DNA of 64,000 nucleotides from Modestobacter roseus. GTDB lineage: Bacteria; Actinomycetota; Actinomycetes; Mycobacteriales; Geodermatophilaceae. The notes under the pieces are model-generated. The model ran no database searches, was not told where the DNA came from, and saw only the letters and a program-made list of their open reading frames with translations. Location: assembly GCF_007994135.1 (NCBI RefSeq), contig NZ_VLKF01000001.1, forward strand, positions 434,001 to 498,000. Direction: 5' to 3'. Below, in pieces: positions 16,922 through 26,447 of this stretch. How positions within the stretch are numbered: position 1 is the stretch's first letter; each line of letters begins with the position of its first letter. The position numbers and the translations under genes are program-made.

Positions 16922-18001
16922 GTGCACAGCGACGTCGTGGTGATCGGGGCCGGTCAGGCCGGGTTGTCGGCCGCGTACGCCCTGCGCCGGGCCGGCGCCG
17001 ACTTCGCCGTCCTGGACGGCGACGCCGGGCCCGGCGGTGCCTGGCAGCACCGCTGGCCGTCCCTGCGGCTGGACCGCGCGCACCGGATCGCGCCGTTGCC
17101 GGGGATGCCGCTGCCGGCGGCCGACCCGGCGACCCCGGCGAGCGAGGTGGTCACCGACTACTTCACCGCCTACGAGCGCCGGTTCGAGCTCCCCGTGCTC
17201 CGCCCGGTCGCCGTCCGGGCGGTGCACCGCACCGACGACGGCTTCCTGCTGCGCACCGACGCGGGGGAGTGGACGGCGCGGGGGCTGGTCAGCGCCACCG
17301 GGACCTGGACCCGCCCGTTCTGGCCGGCCTACCCGGGTCGCGAGCTGTTCGCCGGCCGGCAGCTGCACACCGCCGACTACCGCAGCGCCGAGGAGTTCCG
17401 CGGGCAGTCGGTGGTCGTCGTCGGCGGGGGGACCTCGGCGGTGCAGCAGTTGATCGAGATCAGCGAGGTCGCCGAGACCACCTGGGTCACCCGCCGGGAA
17501 CCGGTCTGGCGCCGGGACGGTTTCGACGAGGACGCGGGCCGGGCAGCGGTCGCGCTGGTCGAGCAGCGCGTGCGGGCGGGGCTGCCGCCGGGCAGCGTCG
17601 TGAGCGTGACCGGGCTGATGGAGACCGGGGCCGTGCTCGCCGCCCGGGCCCGCGGGGTGCTGGACCGGTCGCCGGTGTTCGACCGGCTCACCCCCGACGG
17701 CATCGCATGGGACTCCCCGGCCCGGTTCGTCCGGGCCGACGCCGTGCTGTGGGCCACCGGCTTCCGCGCCGCGCTGGACCACCTGGCGTCGCTGCACCTG
17801 CGCGCTCCCGGCGGGGGGATCGCGATGGACGGCACCCGGGTGGTCGCGGAGCCGCGGCTGCACCTGGTCGGCTACGGGCCGTCGGCGAGCACGATCGGCG
17901 CCAACCGCGCGGGGCAGGCCGCCGTGCGGGAGCTGCTGCGCACGCTGGACGCCGACCCGGCGGTTGACCGCTGGTCGGCGGAGGTAGTCACCAGCGCATG
18001 A
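16922..18001 (+). CDS. FAD-dependent NAD(P)-binding oxidoreductase
   Basis: A protein of about 359 residues with two dinucleotide-binding folds. The FAD motif VVVIGAGQAGLSAAYAL is at the extreme N terminus, and VVVVGGGTSAVQQLIEI lies near the middle for NAD(P)H. The linking ATG-type motif is VLWATGFR. This is the layout of the flavoprotein monooxygenase/thioredoxin reductase-like group (CzcO-type). I chose the GTG at 16922 because it places the FAD motif at the start, as in relatives; the frame is open from 16757. Its stop overlaps the start of a 54-residue ORF as ATGA. Confidence 0.83.
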   Translation: MHSDVVVIGAGQAGLSAAYALRRAGADFAVLDGDAGPGGAWQHRWPSLRLDRAHRIAPLPGMPLPAADPATPASEVVTDYFTAYERRFELPVLRPVAVRAVHRTDDGFLLRTDAGEWTARGLVSATGTWTRPFWPAYPGRELFAGRQLHTADYRSAEEFRGQSVVVVGGGTSAVQQLIEISEVAETTWVTRREPVWRRDGFDEDAGRAAVALVEQRVRAGLPPGSVVSVTGLMETGAVLAARARGVLDRSPVFDRLTPDGIAWDSPARFVRADAVLWATGFRAALDHLASLHLRAPGGGIAMDGTRVVAEPRLHLVGYGPSASTIGANRAGQAAVRELLRTLDADPAVDRWSAEVVTSA

Positions 18002-18162
18002 GCGAGGCCCCGGACCCCGACCTGCCCGACACCGCGATGGCCACCGGCAACGACGAGGGGTCGCCCGGCGAGGCCCCACTGGCCGCAGAGGGGCAGGAGG
18101 TCGCAGCGGCGAACGGTGGCGGCAACGACGACGGGCTGGACCCGCAGTTCACCGACCGCTGA
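17998..18162 (+). CDS. small acidic protein, 54 aa, unknown
   Basis: A short frame from ATG 17998 to TGA 18162 encodes 54 residues rich in Asp, Glu, Ala, Gly and Asn, ending GLDPQFTDR. It has no hydrophobic segment and looks disordered. The start overlaps the oxidoreductase stop (ATGA), the usual sign of translational coupling, which is the main reason to accept it. I do not recognise a family. It could be a chance ORF. Confidence 0.5.
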   Translation: MSEAPDPDLPDTAMATGNDEGSPGEAPLAAEGQEVAAANGGGNDDGLDPQFTDR

Positions 18163-18174
18163 GCGGCCTGGCGC

Positions 18175-18618
18175 TCAGTCCACGGTCGCGACGTTGCGCG
18201 ACAACCGCTCCAGCTGCCCCTTCATCCGGTCGAACTCCTGCTGGTCCAGCTGGAGCGCGCCGATCATGACGGCGGAGACGTCCTCGGCCGGCCGGCGCAG
18301 CGCACTGCCCACGTCGGTGAGCCGGACGATCACCTGGCGCTCGTCCGCGGTGCTGCGCTCGCGGACCACCAGCCCGGCCGCGGACAGTCGCTTGAGCAGC
18401 GGGGACATGGTGCCGGTGTCGAGCTGGAGCCGTTCGGCGATGCTGTGCACGGGGAGCCCGTCGGCCTCCCAGAGCACCATCAGCACGAGCAGCTGCGGGT
18501 AGGTCAGGCCGAGCTGGTCGAGCATCGGCCGGTAGCGCGCGGTCACCGCCCGCGAGGCGGCGTACAGGGCGAAGCACAGCTGGTCGTCGAGGGCCACGCT
18601 GGGCTGGGGTGCGCTCAC
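18175..18618 (-). CDS. MarR family regulator, OhrR-like peroxide sensor
   Basis: A 147-residue winged-helix MarR protein. The N-terminal helix reads LDDQLCFALYAASRAV, with Cys15 at the position of the reactive cysteine of OhrR, which senses organic hydroperoxides by oxidation. The winged helix is recognisable (LPVHSIAERLQLDTGTMSPLLKRLSAAGLVVRERSTADERQV). OhrR normally sits next to its target ohr; no ohr is present here, so the target may be elsewhere or be the gene itself. The GTG start at 18618 lies just below an AT-rich patch (18624-18665) that probably holds promoter and operator. Confidence 0.85.
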   Translation of the reverse strand: MSAPQPSVALDDQLCFALYAASRAVTARYRPMLDQLGLTYPQLLVLMVLWEADGLPVHSIAERLQLDTGTMSPLLKRLSAAGLVVRERSTADERQVIVRLTDVGSALRRPAEDVSAVMIGALQLDQQEFDRMKGQLERLSRNVATVD

Positions 18619-18623
18619 GCGGT

Positions 18624-18665
18624 CACATTAAGTGAGTTTTCGGTTGTGAGCCATTGAGTTGTGCG
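18624..18665 (-). promoter_or_regulatory. AT-rich promoter/operator region of the OhrR-like gene
   Basis: This 40-nt stretch is clearly lower in G+C than its surroundings. On the minus strand it holds CTTAAT ending about 8 nt before the GTG start (a possible -10 element) and two AACTCA direct repeats. MarR/OhrR proteins usually bind such sites over their own promoter. The exact operator is not resolved. Confidence 0.4.
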
Positions 18666-18815
18666 ATCATTCCCGTTCCGGTACCCCTTCACCCCGAAGG
18701 GTGCGAGTCCACGAGCAGGTGTCCAGCTGAAGAGTGGCGCGCCCGGTCACCGACGGCGCCCGCCGGTCCGCCTCGTCGCCGGTGCCCCGCCGGTCGCCGG
18801 AGTCGGTGCGCCCGC

Positions 18816-21227
18816 TCAGCCCCGCTGCTCGTTGAGCCGGACGGCGATCAGGGCGACGTCGTCCTCGGCGCCGTCCGGCAGCAGCCGGGTGATCAGCGCG
18901 TCGGCGATCTCGCCGACCGGCCGGTCGGCGAGGGTGCCCAGCTCGGCGCACAGCCGCGCGACCCCCTCGTCGAAGACCTGGTCCCGGCGCTCGACCAGGC
19001 CGTCGGTGTAGAGCAGCACGGTCGAGCCGCGCGCCATCGTGGTGACGTGCTCGCGGCGGGGCGCATCCGGGGAGACGCCCAGCAGCAGCTCCGGGTGCGG
19101 CCCGTCGAGCACCTGCACCGAGCCGTCGGGGGCCTGCACGACCGGCGGCAGGTGGCCGGCGTTGGACCAGCGCATCCGGGTCAGCCCCCGCTCGCGCTCC
19201 TCCGGCGTCTGCTCCAGCCGGCCCACCAGCACCGAGGCCATCGTCCTCAGCTGCAGCCCCTCGATGGCCCGGTCCAGCCGGGACAGCACCTCGGCCGGGG
19301 TCTCGGAGCTGGCAAAGGCGATCCCGCGCAGCAGCCCGCGCAGCTGCCCCATGCTGGCCGCGGCCTCGGTGTCGTGACCGACGACGTCCCCGATCACCAG
19401 CATCGTGCTGCCGTCGGGCTGGGTGAACACGTCGTACCAGTCGCCGCCCACCTGGGACTCCCGGGCCGCGGGCTCGTACCGGACGGCGAAGTCGAGGTGG
19501 TCGGGGTCCGGCGGTTCCGACAGCAGGCTCCGCTGCAGGGTCAGCGCGGTGCGCGCCACCCGCCGGCTGCGCGCGTACAGCGCCTCGAGCAGGTTGGTGC
19601 GCAGGTCCTCGACCTCCGCGCACTGGGTCGGCTGCCAGGGCTCGGACCGGTTGCGGACCACCTCGCGCCAGCGGTCGAAGGACTTCCGCGGGGAGAGCCG
19701 GACGGTGTAGCCCTCGCGCTCGGCGATCGCCTTGTTGTGCGGGTCACCACCCCAGTCGACCGAGTGCACCTGCTCCGCACGGGTCCAGATCACGTACTGG
19801 CCCTCCGGCAGCGGGATGGCCATCACCCCGCAGGCCAGCTCCGCGGGCACCGCCAGCTGGGGGGCGACGAGCGGCAGCCGGTCGGTGGTGACCACGTCGC
19901 CGCCCTGCTCGGTCGCCCAGCGGGCCAGCGCGGTGACCACCTCGGCGGGCAGCGGCACACCGGCCGCCCCGCTCGTGCCCTGCAGGTTGACCACCACCGA
20001 GTCGGCCGGGACGACGTCGAGCAGCCCGGGCCGGCCCAGCAGGGTGTCGGCGAGCGGGCGCTCCTCGTCCAGCGCGGCGGCGGTGAGCCAGGCCATCGTC
20101 GAGCGGACCTGGAGGGCACGCCGGTGCTCCTCGTCCTCCGCCCGGTCGACGAGGCGCAGCGACAGCGTCGAGCCGAGGAACTCCGCGGCCGCCCGGGTGG
20201 CGTAAGGCGGGGCGTGCGTGCCGGTGTAGTGGTGGCAGGCGATGAGCCCCCACAGCCTGTCGCCCTGCAGCAGCGAGATCGACATCGAGGCGCGAACGCC
20301 CATGTTGCGCAGGTACTCGCAGTGGATGGGCGAGACGCTGCGCAGCGTGGAGTAGGTCAGGTCCAGCGGCCGGCCCGTGGCGGGCAGGTCGACCGGCTCC
20401 AGCGGCGAGGGCGTGTAGTCCACGTCGTCGATCAGCCGGATCCAGTTCTTCTCGTACAGCGCCCGGGCCTGCGCCGGTATGTCCGAGGCCGGGTAGTGCA
20501 GGCCGAGGAAGGAGTTCAGCTCCGGCGCCCTCGCCTCGGCCACCACCTCGCCGTTGTACTCGGCGTCGAACCGGTACAGCATCACCCGGTCGAAGCCGGT
20601 GAGCGCGCGCACCGCCTGGGTCGTGATGTCGTAGAGCTGTGGCAGCGAGGTGGCCCGGTTCAGCTCGACGATGGTGCCGCGCACCGCCTGGTAGGTGTTC
20701 GGGAAGGAGAACGGCCGCGGGCCGGAGGCCGGCTCCAGCTCCACCACGAGCGTCGTCGCCGCGATGGGGGTCAGTCGCCCGCCGACCGACGGATCGTCGG
20801 GGTGCGCGGCGGGCCCGCGGTCGTCGGCGCGGTGGGACACCCGGTGCAGGATCGCGTCGACCGGGCACGGGGTGCCGTCGCAGTCGAGGATCAGCTCGAC
20901 CGGGTTGCGCTCGCGCAGGTCGCCGAATGCGCTGGCGGACCGGGCCACGGCCCCGGCCGCGGGCACCCCCAGCACCTCGGCCAGCGGGCGGCCGAGGGCG
21001 TCGTCCCAGGCCATGCCGACGACGTCGACGAGGTTGCGCGACACCTGCCGCACCACCATGTCCGGCTCGCTGACCGCCAGCAGCACGCCGCGGGGCTGGA
21101 CACTGCCCGGGACGTGGATCGGCTCCCGCTCGCAGTTGGTCAGGTCGACCGGTTCACCGGGCGCCAGCCACGGGCTGGTCGACGTCTCGTCCGTCTGCAC
21201 CCGGCCGGTCTGCACCTGGTCGGTCAT
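18816..21227 (-). CDS. bphP: bacteriophytochrome with PP2C (SpoIIE) output domain
   Basis: An 803-residue red/far-red photoreceptor. PAS: LTNCEREPIHVPGSVQPRG contains Cys32, the biliverdin-attachment cysteine of bacterial phytochromes. GAF: FDRVMLYRFD, then SDIPAQARALY near residue 250 (the DIP chromophore motif) and CHHYTG. A PHY domain follows. The output is not a histidine kinase but a SpoIIE/PP2C phosphatase from about residue 570, with GGDWYDVF, IGDVVGHDTEAAASMGQL, LYTDGLVE and EDDVALIAV. Light would thus control dephosphorylation of a STAS-type partner and release of a sigma factor. The ATG at 21227 overlaps the heme oxygenase stop as ATGA, giving a coupled photoreceptor operon. Confidence 0.93.
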   Translation of the reverse strand: MTDQVQTGRVQTDETSTSPWLAPGEPVDLTNCEREPIHVPGSVQPRGVLLAVSEPDMVVRQVSRNLVDVVGMAWDDALGRPLAEVLGVPAAGAVARSASAFGDLRERNPVELILDCDGTPCPVDAILHRVSHRADDRGPAAHPDDPSVGGRLTPIAATTLVVELEPASGPRPFSFPNTYQAVRGTIVELNRATSLPQLYDITTQAVRALTGFDRVMLYRFDAEYNGEVVAEARAPELNSFLGLHYPASDIPAQARALYEKNWIRLIDDVDYTPSPLEPVDLPATGRPLDLTYSTLRSVSPIHCEYLRNMGVRASMSISLLQGDRLWGLIACHHYTGTHAPPYATRAAAEFLGSTLSLRLVDRAEDEEHRRALQVRSTMAWLTAAALDEERPLADTLLGRPGLLDVVPADSVVVNLQGTSGAAGVPLPAEVVTALARWATEQGGDVVTTDRLPLVAPQLAVPAELACGVMAIPLPEGQYVIWTRAEQVHSVDWGGDPHNKAIAEREGYTVRLSPRKSFDRWREVVRNRSEPWQPTQCAEVEDLRTNLLEALYARSRRVARTALTLQRSLLSEPPDPDHLDFAVRYEPAARESQVGGDWYDVFTQPDGSTMLVIGDVVGHDTEAAASMGQLRGLLRGIAFASSETPAEVLSRLDRAIEGLQLRTMASVLVGRLEQTPEERERGLTRMRWSNAGHLPPVVQAPDGSVQVLDGPHPELLLGVSPDAPRREHVTTMARGSTVLLYTDGLVERRDQVFDEGVARLCAELGTLADRPVGEIADALITRLLPDGAEDDVALIAVRLNEQRG

Positions 21228-21877
21228 GCGGTGACCTCGCTCCCTCGGACGTGCGCCCGCGGCAGCGCTGATCCAGAGTCTCCCTGCTCCGCGGCGACCG
21301 CGCCGCACCAGACGGCGAGTGCGCCGAAGGTCTCCCGCGCGGAGGCCACCACCCGCTCGGCGTCGCCCCCGCCGGCGACCCGCTCCCGGGTCGCCGACCG
21401 GAAGGCGTGCCACATCGCGCCGGTCTCCGCGCCGTAGGGCGAGAACGCGCGCAGCGCGCCGGGCGCCGCGACGTGCGGCAGCGTGGCCAGGTGCCGGTCG
21501 ATGAACACCCCACCGAGCGAGGAGCCCTCCAGCACGTACAGCCGTCCCAGCGCGGTGTCCGTGCCGGCCACCGGCGGCAGGTGCGGCTGGTCGACCGGCG
21601 TCGCCGGCGCGTCGAGCTCGGCGAGGTCGGCGGCGAAGAGGTGCGATCGGCGCCGGCGCGACCAGCCGACGCGGGTGGCGTCGGCCGGCTCGGCCGCGGC
21701 CCAGGCGTCCAGACCGGCCTCGGCGGCGCACCAGAAGCCGTGCATCCGGGTGAGGGCGGTGACCAGGCGGGCGCGGGTCAGCTCCGGGTCGAGCAGGTCC
21801 AGCGCGTCCTCGACGGCCCGGTGCTCGGTCGCGGTCTCGGTCCGCAGCCGGCGCAGCACGTCACCGTCGTCGGCCAT
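21224..21877 (-). CDS. bphO: biliverdin-producing heme oxygenase
   Basis: A 217-residue heme oxygenase. The proximal heme ligand is His19 in RTETATEHRAVEDAL. The distal helix motif is LGRLYVLEGSSLGGVFI, as in BphO/HemO proteins paired with phytochromes. It opens heme to biliverdin, the chromophore of the phytochrome encoded directly downstream with a 4-nt overlap. I chose the ATG at 21877; the frame also opens at a TTG at 21940, which would add 21 residues without similarity to the family start. Confidence 0.92.
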   Translation of the reverse strand: MADDGDVLRRLRTETATEHRAVEDALDLLDPELTRARLVTALTRMHGFWCAAEAGLDAWAAAEPADATRVGWSRRRRSHLFAADLAELDAPATPVDQPHLPPVAGTDTALGRLYVLEGSSLGGVFIDRHLATLPHVAAPGALRAFSPYGAETGAMWHAFRSATRERVAGGGDAERVVASARETFGALAVWCGAVAAEQGDSGSALPRAHVRGSEVTA

Positions 21878-21955
21878 CCGGTTCCCGTCGTCCAGCACGC
21901 CGGCCCGGGTCGCGGGGAGCGCGTCTCCTGCTCTGCTCAACGCACCCAGGGTAGG

Positions 21956-23095
21956 TCACCCCTGCGACGGTTCCGTCGCCGTGTGCAACTGGTCGGCGCG
22001 CACGCCGAGGTGCAGCAGCAGGCGGTCCGCGCCGTCGGCGAGGTCGAGCCCGGTGAGCTGCTCGATGCGTCCCAGCCGGTAGTACAGCGTCTGCCGGTGC
22101 ACGCGCAGCCGCGCGGCGGCGCGCTGCGGGCTGCCGGCGCAGTCCAGCCAGGTGGCCGCGGTGGTGGTGAGCACCGGGTCGGCCAGCAGCGGGGCCAGCG
22201 CCGGGTCCGGCCCGGGCAGCGCCGCCACCTGCCGCCAGGCGCCCAGCTCGGACCAGGAGGCCGCCGGGGAGAACCGGGGGTCGACCGCAGCGACCCGGGC
22301 CGCGGTGCGGGCCTCCGCCCACTGGGCGGGCAGCTCGGCGCAGCTGGCCCGGGGGGCGGCCACCCCCGCGGTGCTCCCCGGTGGCAGGCCGGTCAGGGCG
22401 GCCGCACTCAGCGCACCCGCCGCCCGGGCGTCGCCGTCCCCGGGCAGGGCGAGCAGCACGGCGACCAGTGTGCCGCCGTCCAGCACCGAGGTCACCGCCC
22501 CGGCGCCCGGCGCGACCCAGCCCGCGGGCAGGCCGGCGGTTCCCGGGCGCAGCGCCACCAGCGTCACCGGGGTGCCGGCGCCCACCGCGTCGGTCAGCCG
22601 GCGCACCGCCCGGCCGGGGGAGTCCGCGGTCAGCGCCGTGCGCAGGGCGGCGGTGAGGTCCGGCGTCCCCGCGCCGTCCCCGGCCAGCAGCCGGCCGGCC
22701 TCCGCGGCCAGCTCCCGCGCCGCCGCCAGCCCGGGCGCGTGCGGGTCGGTCACGTCGGTCCGGCCGCCGTCCAGCAGCCACAGCCACCCGTGCAGCCGGT
22801 CGCCCGAGCGCACCGGCAGGCAGAGCCGGGTGAGGATGCCGGCGGCCGGGTCGGCGGGGATGCGCAGCGGGTCGGTCGCGGTGGTGATCCCGTGCTCCTC
22901 GAACCGGGCGCGCACCTGCGGGGTGGAGCCGCGGCCCAGGATCGAGCGGGTGCGGACGGAGTCCATGGTGCTGTCGCTGCCGTCGTCCCCGTGGGCGCAG
23001 AAGGCGAGCAGCGTGAAGTCCCGGTCCTCCAGCGTCGCCGGGGCGGCCAGCACCCGGGACACCTCGTCCACCAGGTCCTGCAGGTCGTCGCGCAC
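21956..23095 (-). CDS. PucR/CdaR family regulator, likely of proline catabolism
   Basis: A 379-residue regulator whose C terminus carries the PucR helix-turn-helix (SPQRAAARLRVHRQTLYYRLGRIEQLTG), preceded by a long sensory region of GAF-like character and a degenerate GGDEF-like central part. It is divergent from the proline dehydrogenase gene across 141 nt. In actinobacteria this arrangement usually means the PucR protein activates proline oxidation when proline is available. The GTG start at 23095 has GGGAGGAG at good spacing. The role in proline catabolism is inferred from context. Confidence 0.85.
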   Translation of the reverse strand: MRDDLQDLVDEVSRVLAAPATLEDRDFTLLAFCAHGDDGSDSTMDSVRTRSILGRGSTPQVRARFEEHGITTATDPLRIPADPAAGILTRLCLPVRSGDRLHGWLWLLDGGRTDVTDPHAPGLAAARELAAEAGRLLAGDGAGTPDLTAALRTALTADSPGRAVRRLTDAVGAGTPVTLVALRPGTAGLPAGWVAPGAGAVTSVLDGGTLVAVLLALPGDGDARAAGALSAAALTGLPPGSTAGVAAPRASCAELPAQWAEARTAARVAAVDPRFSPAASWSELGAWRQVAALPGPDPALAPLLADPVLTTTAATWLDCAGSPQRAAARLRVHRQTLYYRLGRIEQLTGLDLADGADRLLLHLGVRADQLHTATEPSQG

Positions 23096-23236
23096 CGGGC
23101 TCCTCCCGCCGTTCAGACGATCGTACGAAGACCGGTGCCGGATTCCCTACGTCTGTCGCTGGTGCGGGTGAGCCGCCGTCCCTAGCGTCGGAGGTCACAC
23201 CCCGGTGTCCCTGCCCCGTCGCCCCAGGAGGCGCTC
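23096..23236. promoter_or_regulatory. divergent promoter region, regulator/proline dehydrogenase
   Basis: The 141 nt between the two divergent genes contain the dyad-like stretch GACGATCGTACGAAG around 23117-23131, which includes the palindromes CGATCG and TCGTACGA. It is the likely binding place of the PucR-type regulator. AGGAGG lies before the GTG at 23237. No clear -35/-10 pair can be assigned. Confidence 0.4.
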
Positions 23237-24169
<933 letters not shown>

Positions 24170-24203
24170 TGAAGGACCACCTGATCCAAGGAGCTGATCC
24201 CAC

Positions 24204-25829
24204 GTGGACGCCGTCACCCAGGTCCCCGCGCCGCGCAACGAGCCGGTCGGCGACTACGCCCCCGGCTCGCCCGAGCGGGCCGCGCTCCAGCAGCGGCTGA
24301 CCGAGCTGGCCGCCGCGCCGGTCGAGCTGACCGCCACGATCGGCGGGGAGCAGCGGATGGCCGGCGGCGCGGCGTTCGACGTCGTCGCCCCGCACCGGCA
24401 CGCCCAGGTGCTCGGCACCTCCGCGGCCGCCACCCACGCCGATGCGCAGGAGGCGGTGCGCTGCGCGAAGGACGCCGCACCGGGGTGGGCGGAGCTGTCC
24501 TTCGACGACCGGGCCGCGGTGTTCCTCAAGGCCGCGGACCTGCTCGCCGGGCCGTGGCGGCAGACGCTCAACGCCGCCACGGTGCTCGGCCAGAGCAAGA
24601 CCGCGTACCAGGCCGAGATCGACGCCGCCTGCGAGCTGATCGACTTCTGGCGCTGGAACGTGCACTTCGCCCGCCAGGTGATCGCCGAGCAGCCCGTGTC
24701 GTCGGCCGGGGTGTGGAACCGCACCGACCACCGCCCGCTCGAGGGCTTCGTCTACGCGGTCACGCCGTTCAACTTCACCGCCATCGCCGGCAACCTGCCC
24801 ACCGCCCCGGCGCTGATGGGCAACACCGTCGTCTGGAAGCCCGCGCCCACCCAGCAGTTCGCCGCGCACTTCCTGATGCGGCTGCTCGAGGCCGCCGGGC
24901 TGCCCGCGGGCGTGATCAACATGCTGCCCGGTGACGGCGTCGCCGTGTCCGACGTCGTGCTCGCCGACCGCGACCTGGCCGGCATCCACTTCACCGGGTC
25001 CACCCCGGTGTTCCAGCACCTGTGGCGCACGGTGGGGGAGAACATCGCCTCCTACCGCGGCTACCCGCGCATCGTCGGGGAGACCGGCGGCAAGGACTTC
25101 ATCGTCGCCCACCCGTCGGCCGACCCCGACGTGCTGCGGACGGCGATGATCCGCGGCGCCTTCGAGTACCAGGGGCAGAAGTGCTCGGCGGCCTCGCGGG
25201 CCTACGTGCCGCGCAGCCTCTGGCGCCGGATCCGCGACGACCTGATCGGCACCGTCGAGGAGATCCCGATGGGCGACGTCACCGACTTCACCAACTTCAT
25301 GGGCGCGGTCATCGACCGGAAGTCCTTCACCAAGCTCTCGGGGGTCCTCTCGGCGGCCCGGGACGACGACGCGCTGACCGTCGTCGCCGGTGGCACCGCC
25401 GACGACAGCGAGGGCTTCTTCGTCCGGCCCACCGTCATCGAGGGCACCGACCCCGGCCACGACGTCTTCACCACCGAGTACTTCGGCCCCGTGCTGGCCG
25501 TGCACGTCTACGACGACGCCGACTACGACACGGTGCTGACCCAGATGGAGTCGGTGGCGCCCTACGCGCTCACCGGCTCGGTGATCGCCCAGGACCGGAC
25601 GGCGATCGCGCACGCGCAGCGCTTCCTCCGGCACGCCGCCGGCAACTTCTACGTCAACGACAAGCCGACCGGCGCCGTCGTCGGCCAGCAGCCCTTCGGC
25701 GGTGGCCGCGGCTCGGGCACCAACGACAAGGCCGGCGCCGCGCAGAACCTGCTCCGGTGGACCAGCACCCGGTCGATCAAGGAGACGTTCGTCCCCGCCA
25801 CCGACCACCGCTACCCGCACATGTCCTGA
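24204..25829 (+). CDS. pruA: L-glutamate gamma-semialdehyde dehydrogenase
   Basis: A 541-residue aldehyde dehydrogenase that oxidises glutamate semialdehyde (from pyrroline-5-carboxylate) to glutamate with NAD+. The general base is Glu293 (VGETGGKDF) and the nucleophile Cys327 (GQKCSAASRAY). The NAD site contains TPFNFTAIAGNLPTAPALMGN, characteristic of P5C dehydrogenases. The GTG at 24204 has AAGGAG 10 nt upstream. With the upstream proline dehydrogenase it completes proline to glutamate conversion in a two-gene operon. Confidence 0.95.
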   Translation: MDAVTQVPAPRNEPVGDYAPGSPERAALQQRLTELAAAPVELTATIGGEQRMAGGAAFDVVAPHRHAQVLGTSAAATHADAQEAVRCAKDAAPGWAELSFDDRAAVFLKAADLLAGPWRQTLNAATVLGQSKTAYQAEIDAACELIDFWRWNVHFARQVIAEQPVSSAGVWNRTDHRPLEGFVYAVTPFNFTAIAGNLPTAPALMGNTVVWKPAPTQQFAAHFLMRLLEAAGLPAGVINMLPGDGVAVSDVVLADRDLAGIHFTGSTPVFQHLWRTVGENIASYRGYPRIVGETGGKDFIVAHPSADPDVLRTAMIRGAFEYQGQKCSAASRAYVPRSLWRRIRDDLIGTVEEIPMGDVTDFTNFMGAVIDRKSFTKLSGVLSAARDDDALTVVAGGTADDSEGFFVRPTVIEGTDPGHDVFTTEYFGPVLAVHVYDDADYDTVLTQMESVAPYALTGSVIAQDRTAIAHAQRFLRHAAGNFYVNDKPTGAVVGQQPFGGGRGSGTNDKAGAAQNLLRWTSTRSIKETFVPATDHRYPHMS

Positions 25830-25850
25830 CGGCCGGCAGGCCGACCGATG

Positions 25851-26396
25851 TCAGGGCAGCGGGATCTGCCGCTCGGCGCAGAGCTCGGAGAGCATCTGGC
25901 CGACCGTCTCCTCCACCGAGCCCTCACCGGCGACGACGGCGCCCGGCTCGTCGTCGCCCAGCGGCTCGAGGGTGTCCAGCTGGCTGCGCAGCAGGCTCGG
26001 CGGCATGTAGTGCCCCTGGCGCTTGGCCAGCCGCTCGGTGAGCACCTCCTCGGAGGTGTCGGCGTGGGCGAACCACACCGAGGGGTGCCCGTCGCAGAGC
26101 AGGTCGCGGTAGCTGCGCTTCAGCGCTGAGCAGGTGAGGATGAACGACGTCCCGGCGGCCTCGTGCTCGCCGATCAGCTCGGCCATGCGGCGCAGCCACG
26201 GCCAGCGGTCCTCGTCCTCCAGCGGGGTGCCGCTGCGCATCTTCTCGACGTTCTCCGGCGGGTGCAGGTCGTCGCCCTCGATGAACTCCCACTGCAGGCG
26301 GCGGGCCAGCTCGTTCGCGACGGTCGACTTGCCGGAGCCGGAGACCCCCATGACGACGATCGAGGTGGTCGCGGGGATGCTGGGCGTGGAGTCCAT
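25851..26396 (-). CDS. gntK: gluconokinase
   Basis: A 181-residue P-loop kinase with Walker A GVSGSGKS (residues 17-24) and the gluconokinase signature EGDDLHPPENVEKMRSGTPLEDEDRWPWL. Later come TCSALKRSYRD and the lid QGHYMPPSLLRSQLDTLE. It phosphorylates gluconate to 6-phosphogluconate for the pentose phosphate or Entner-Doudoroff route. The ATG at 26396 fits the family start. No gluconate permease or repressor is adjacent; the divergent gene 51 nt away is an MFS transporter, which could be functionally linked but does not show a gluconate-permease family signature. Confidence 0.92.
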   Translation of the reverse strand: MDSTPSIPATTSIVVMGVSGSGKSTVANELARRLQWEFIEGDDLHPPENVEKMRSGTPLEDEDRWPWLRRMAELIGEHEAAGTSFILTCSALKRSYRDLLCDGHPSVWFAHADTSEEVLTERLAKRQGHYMPPSLLRSQLDTLEPLGDDEPGAVVAGEGSVEETVGQMLSELCAERQIPLP

Positions 26397-26447
26397 GCAC
26401 CGACCGTAGGGAACCGCCCGCGGTGTGACCAGCGGGGGAGAGCGACC

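Noticed and set aside
18667-18815. Possible structured RNA upstream of the phytochrome stop (ACCCTTC/GAAGGGT hairpin near 18683-18703)
   Set aside because: The stem is short and matches no known riboswitch or ncRNA family. At most it is a weak terminator for the phytochrome operon.
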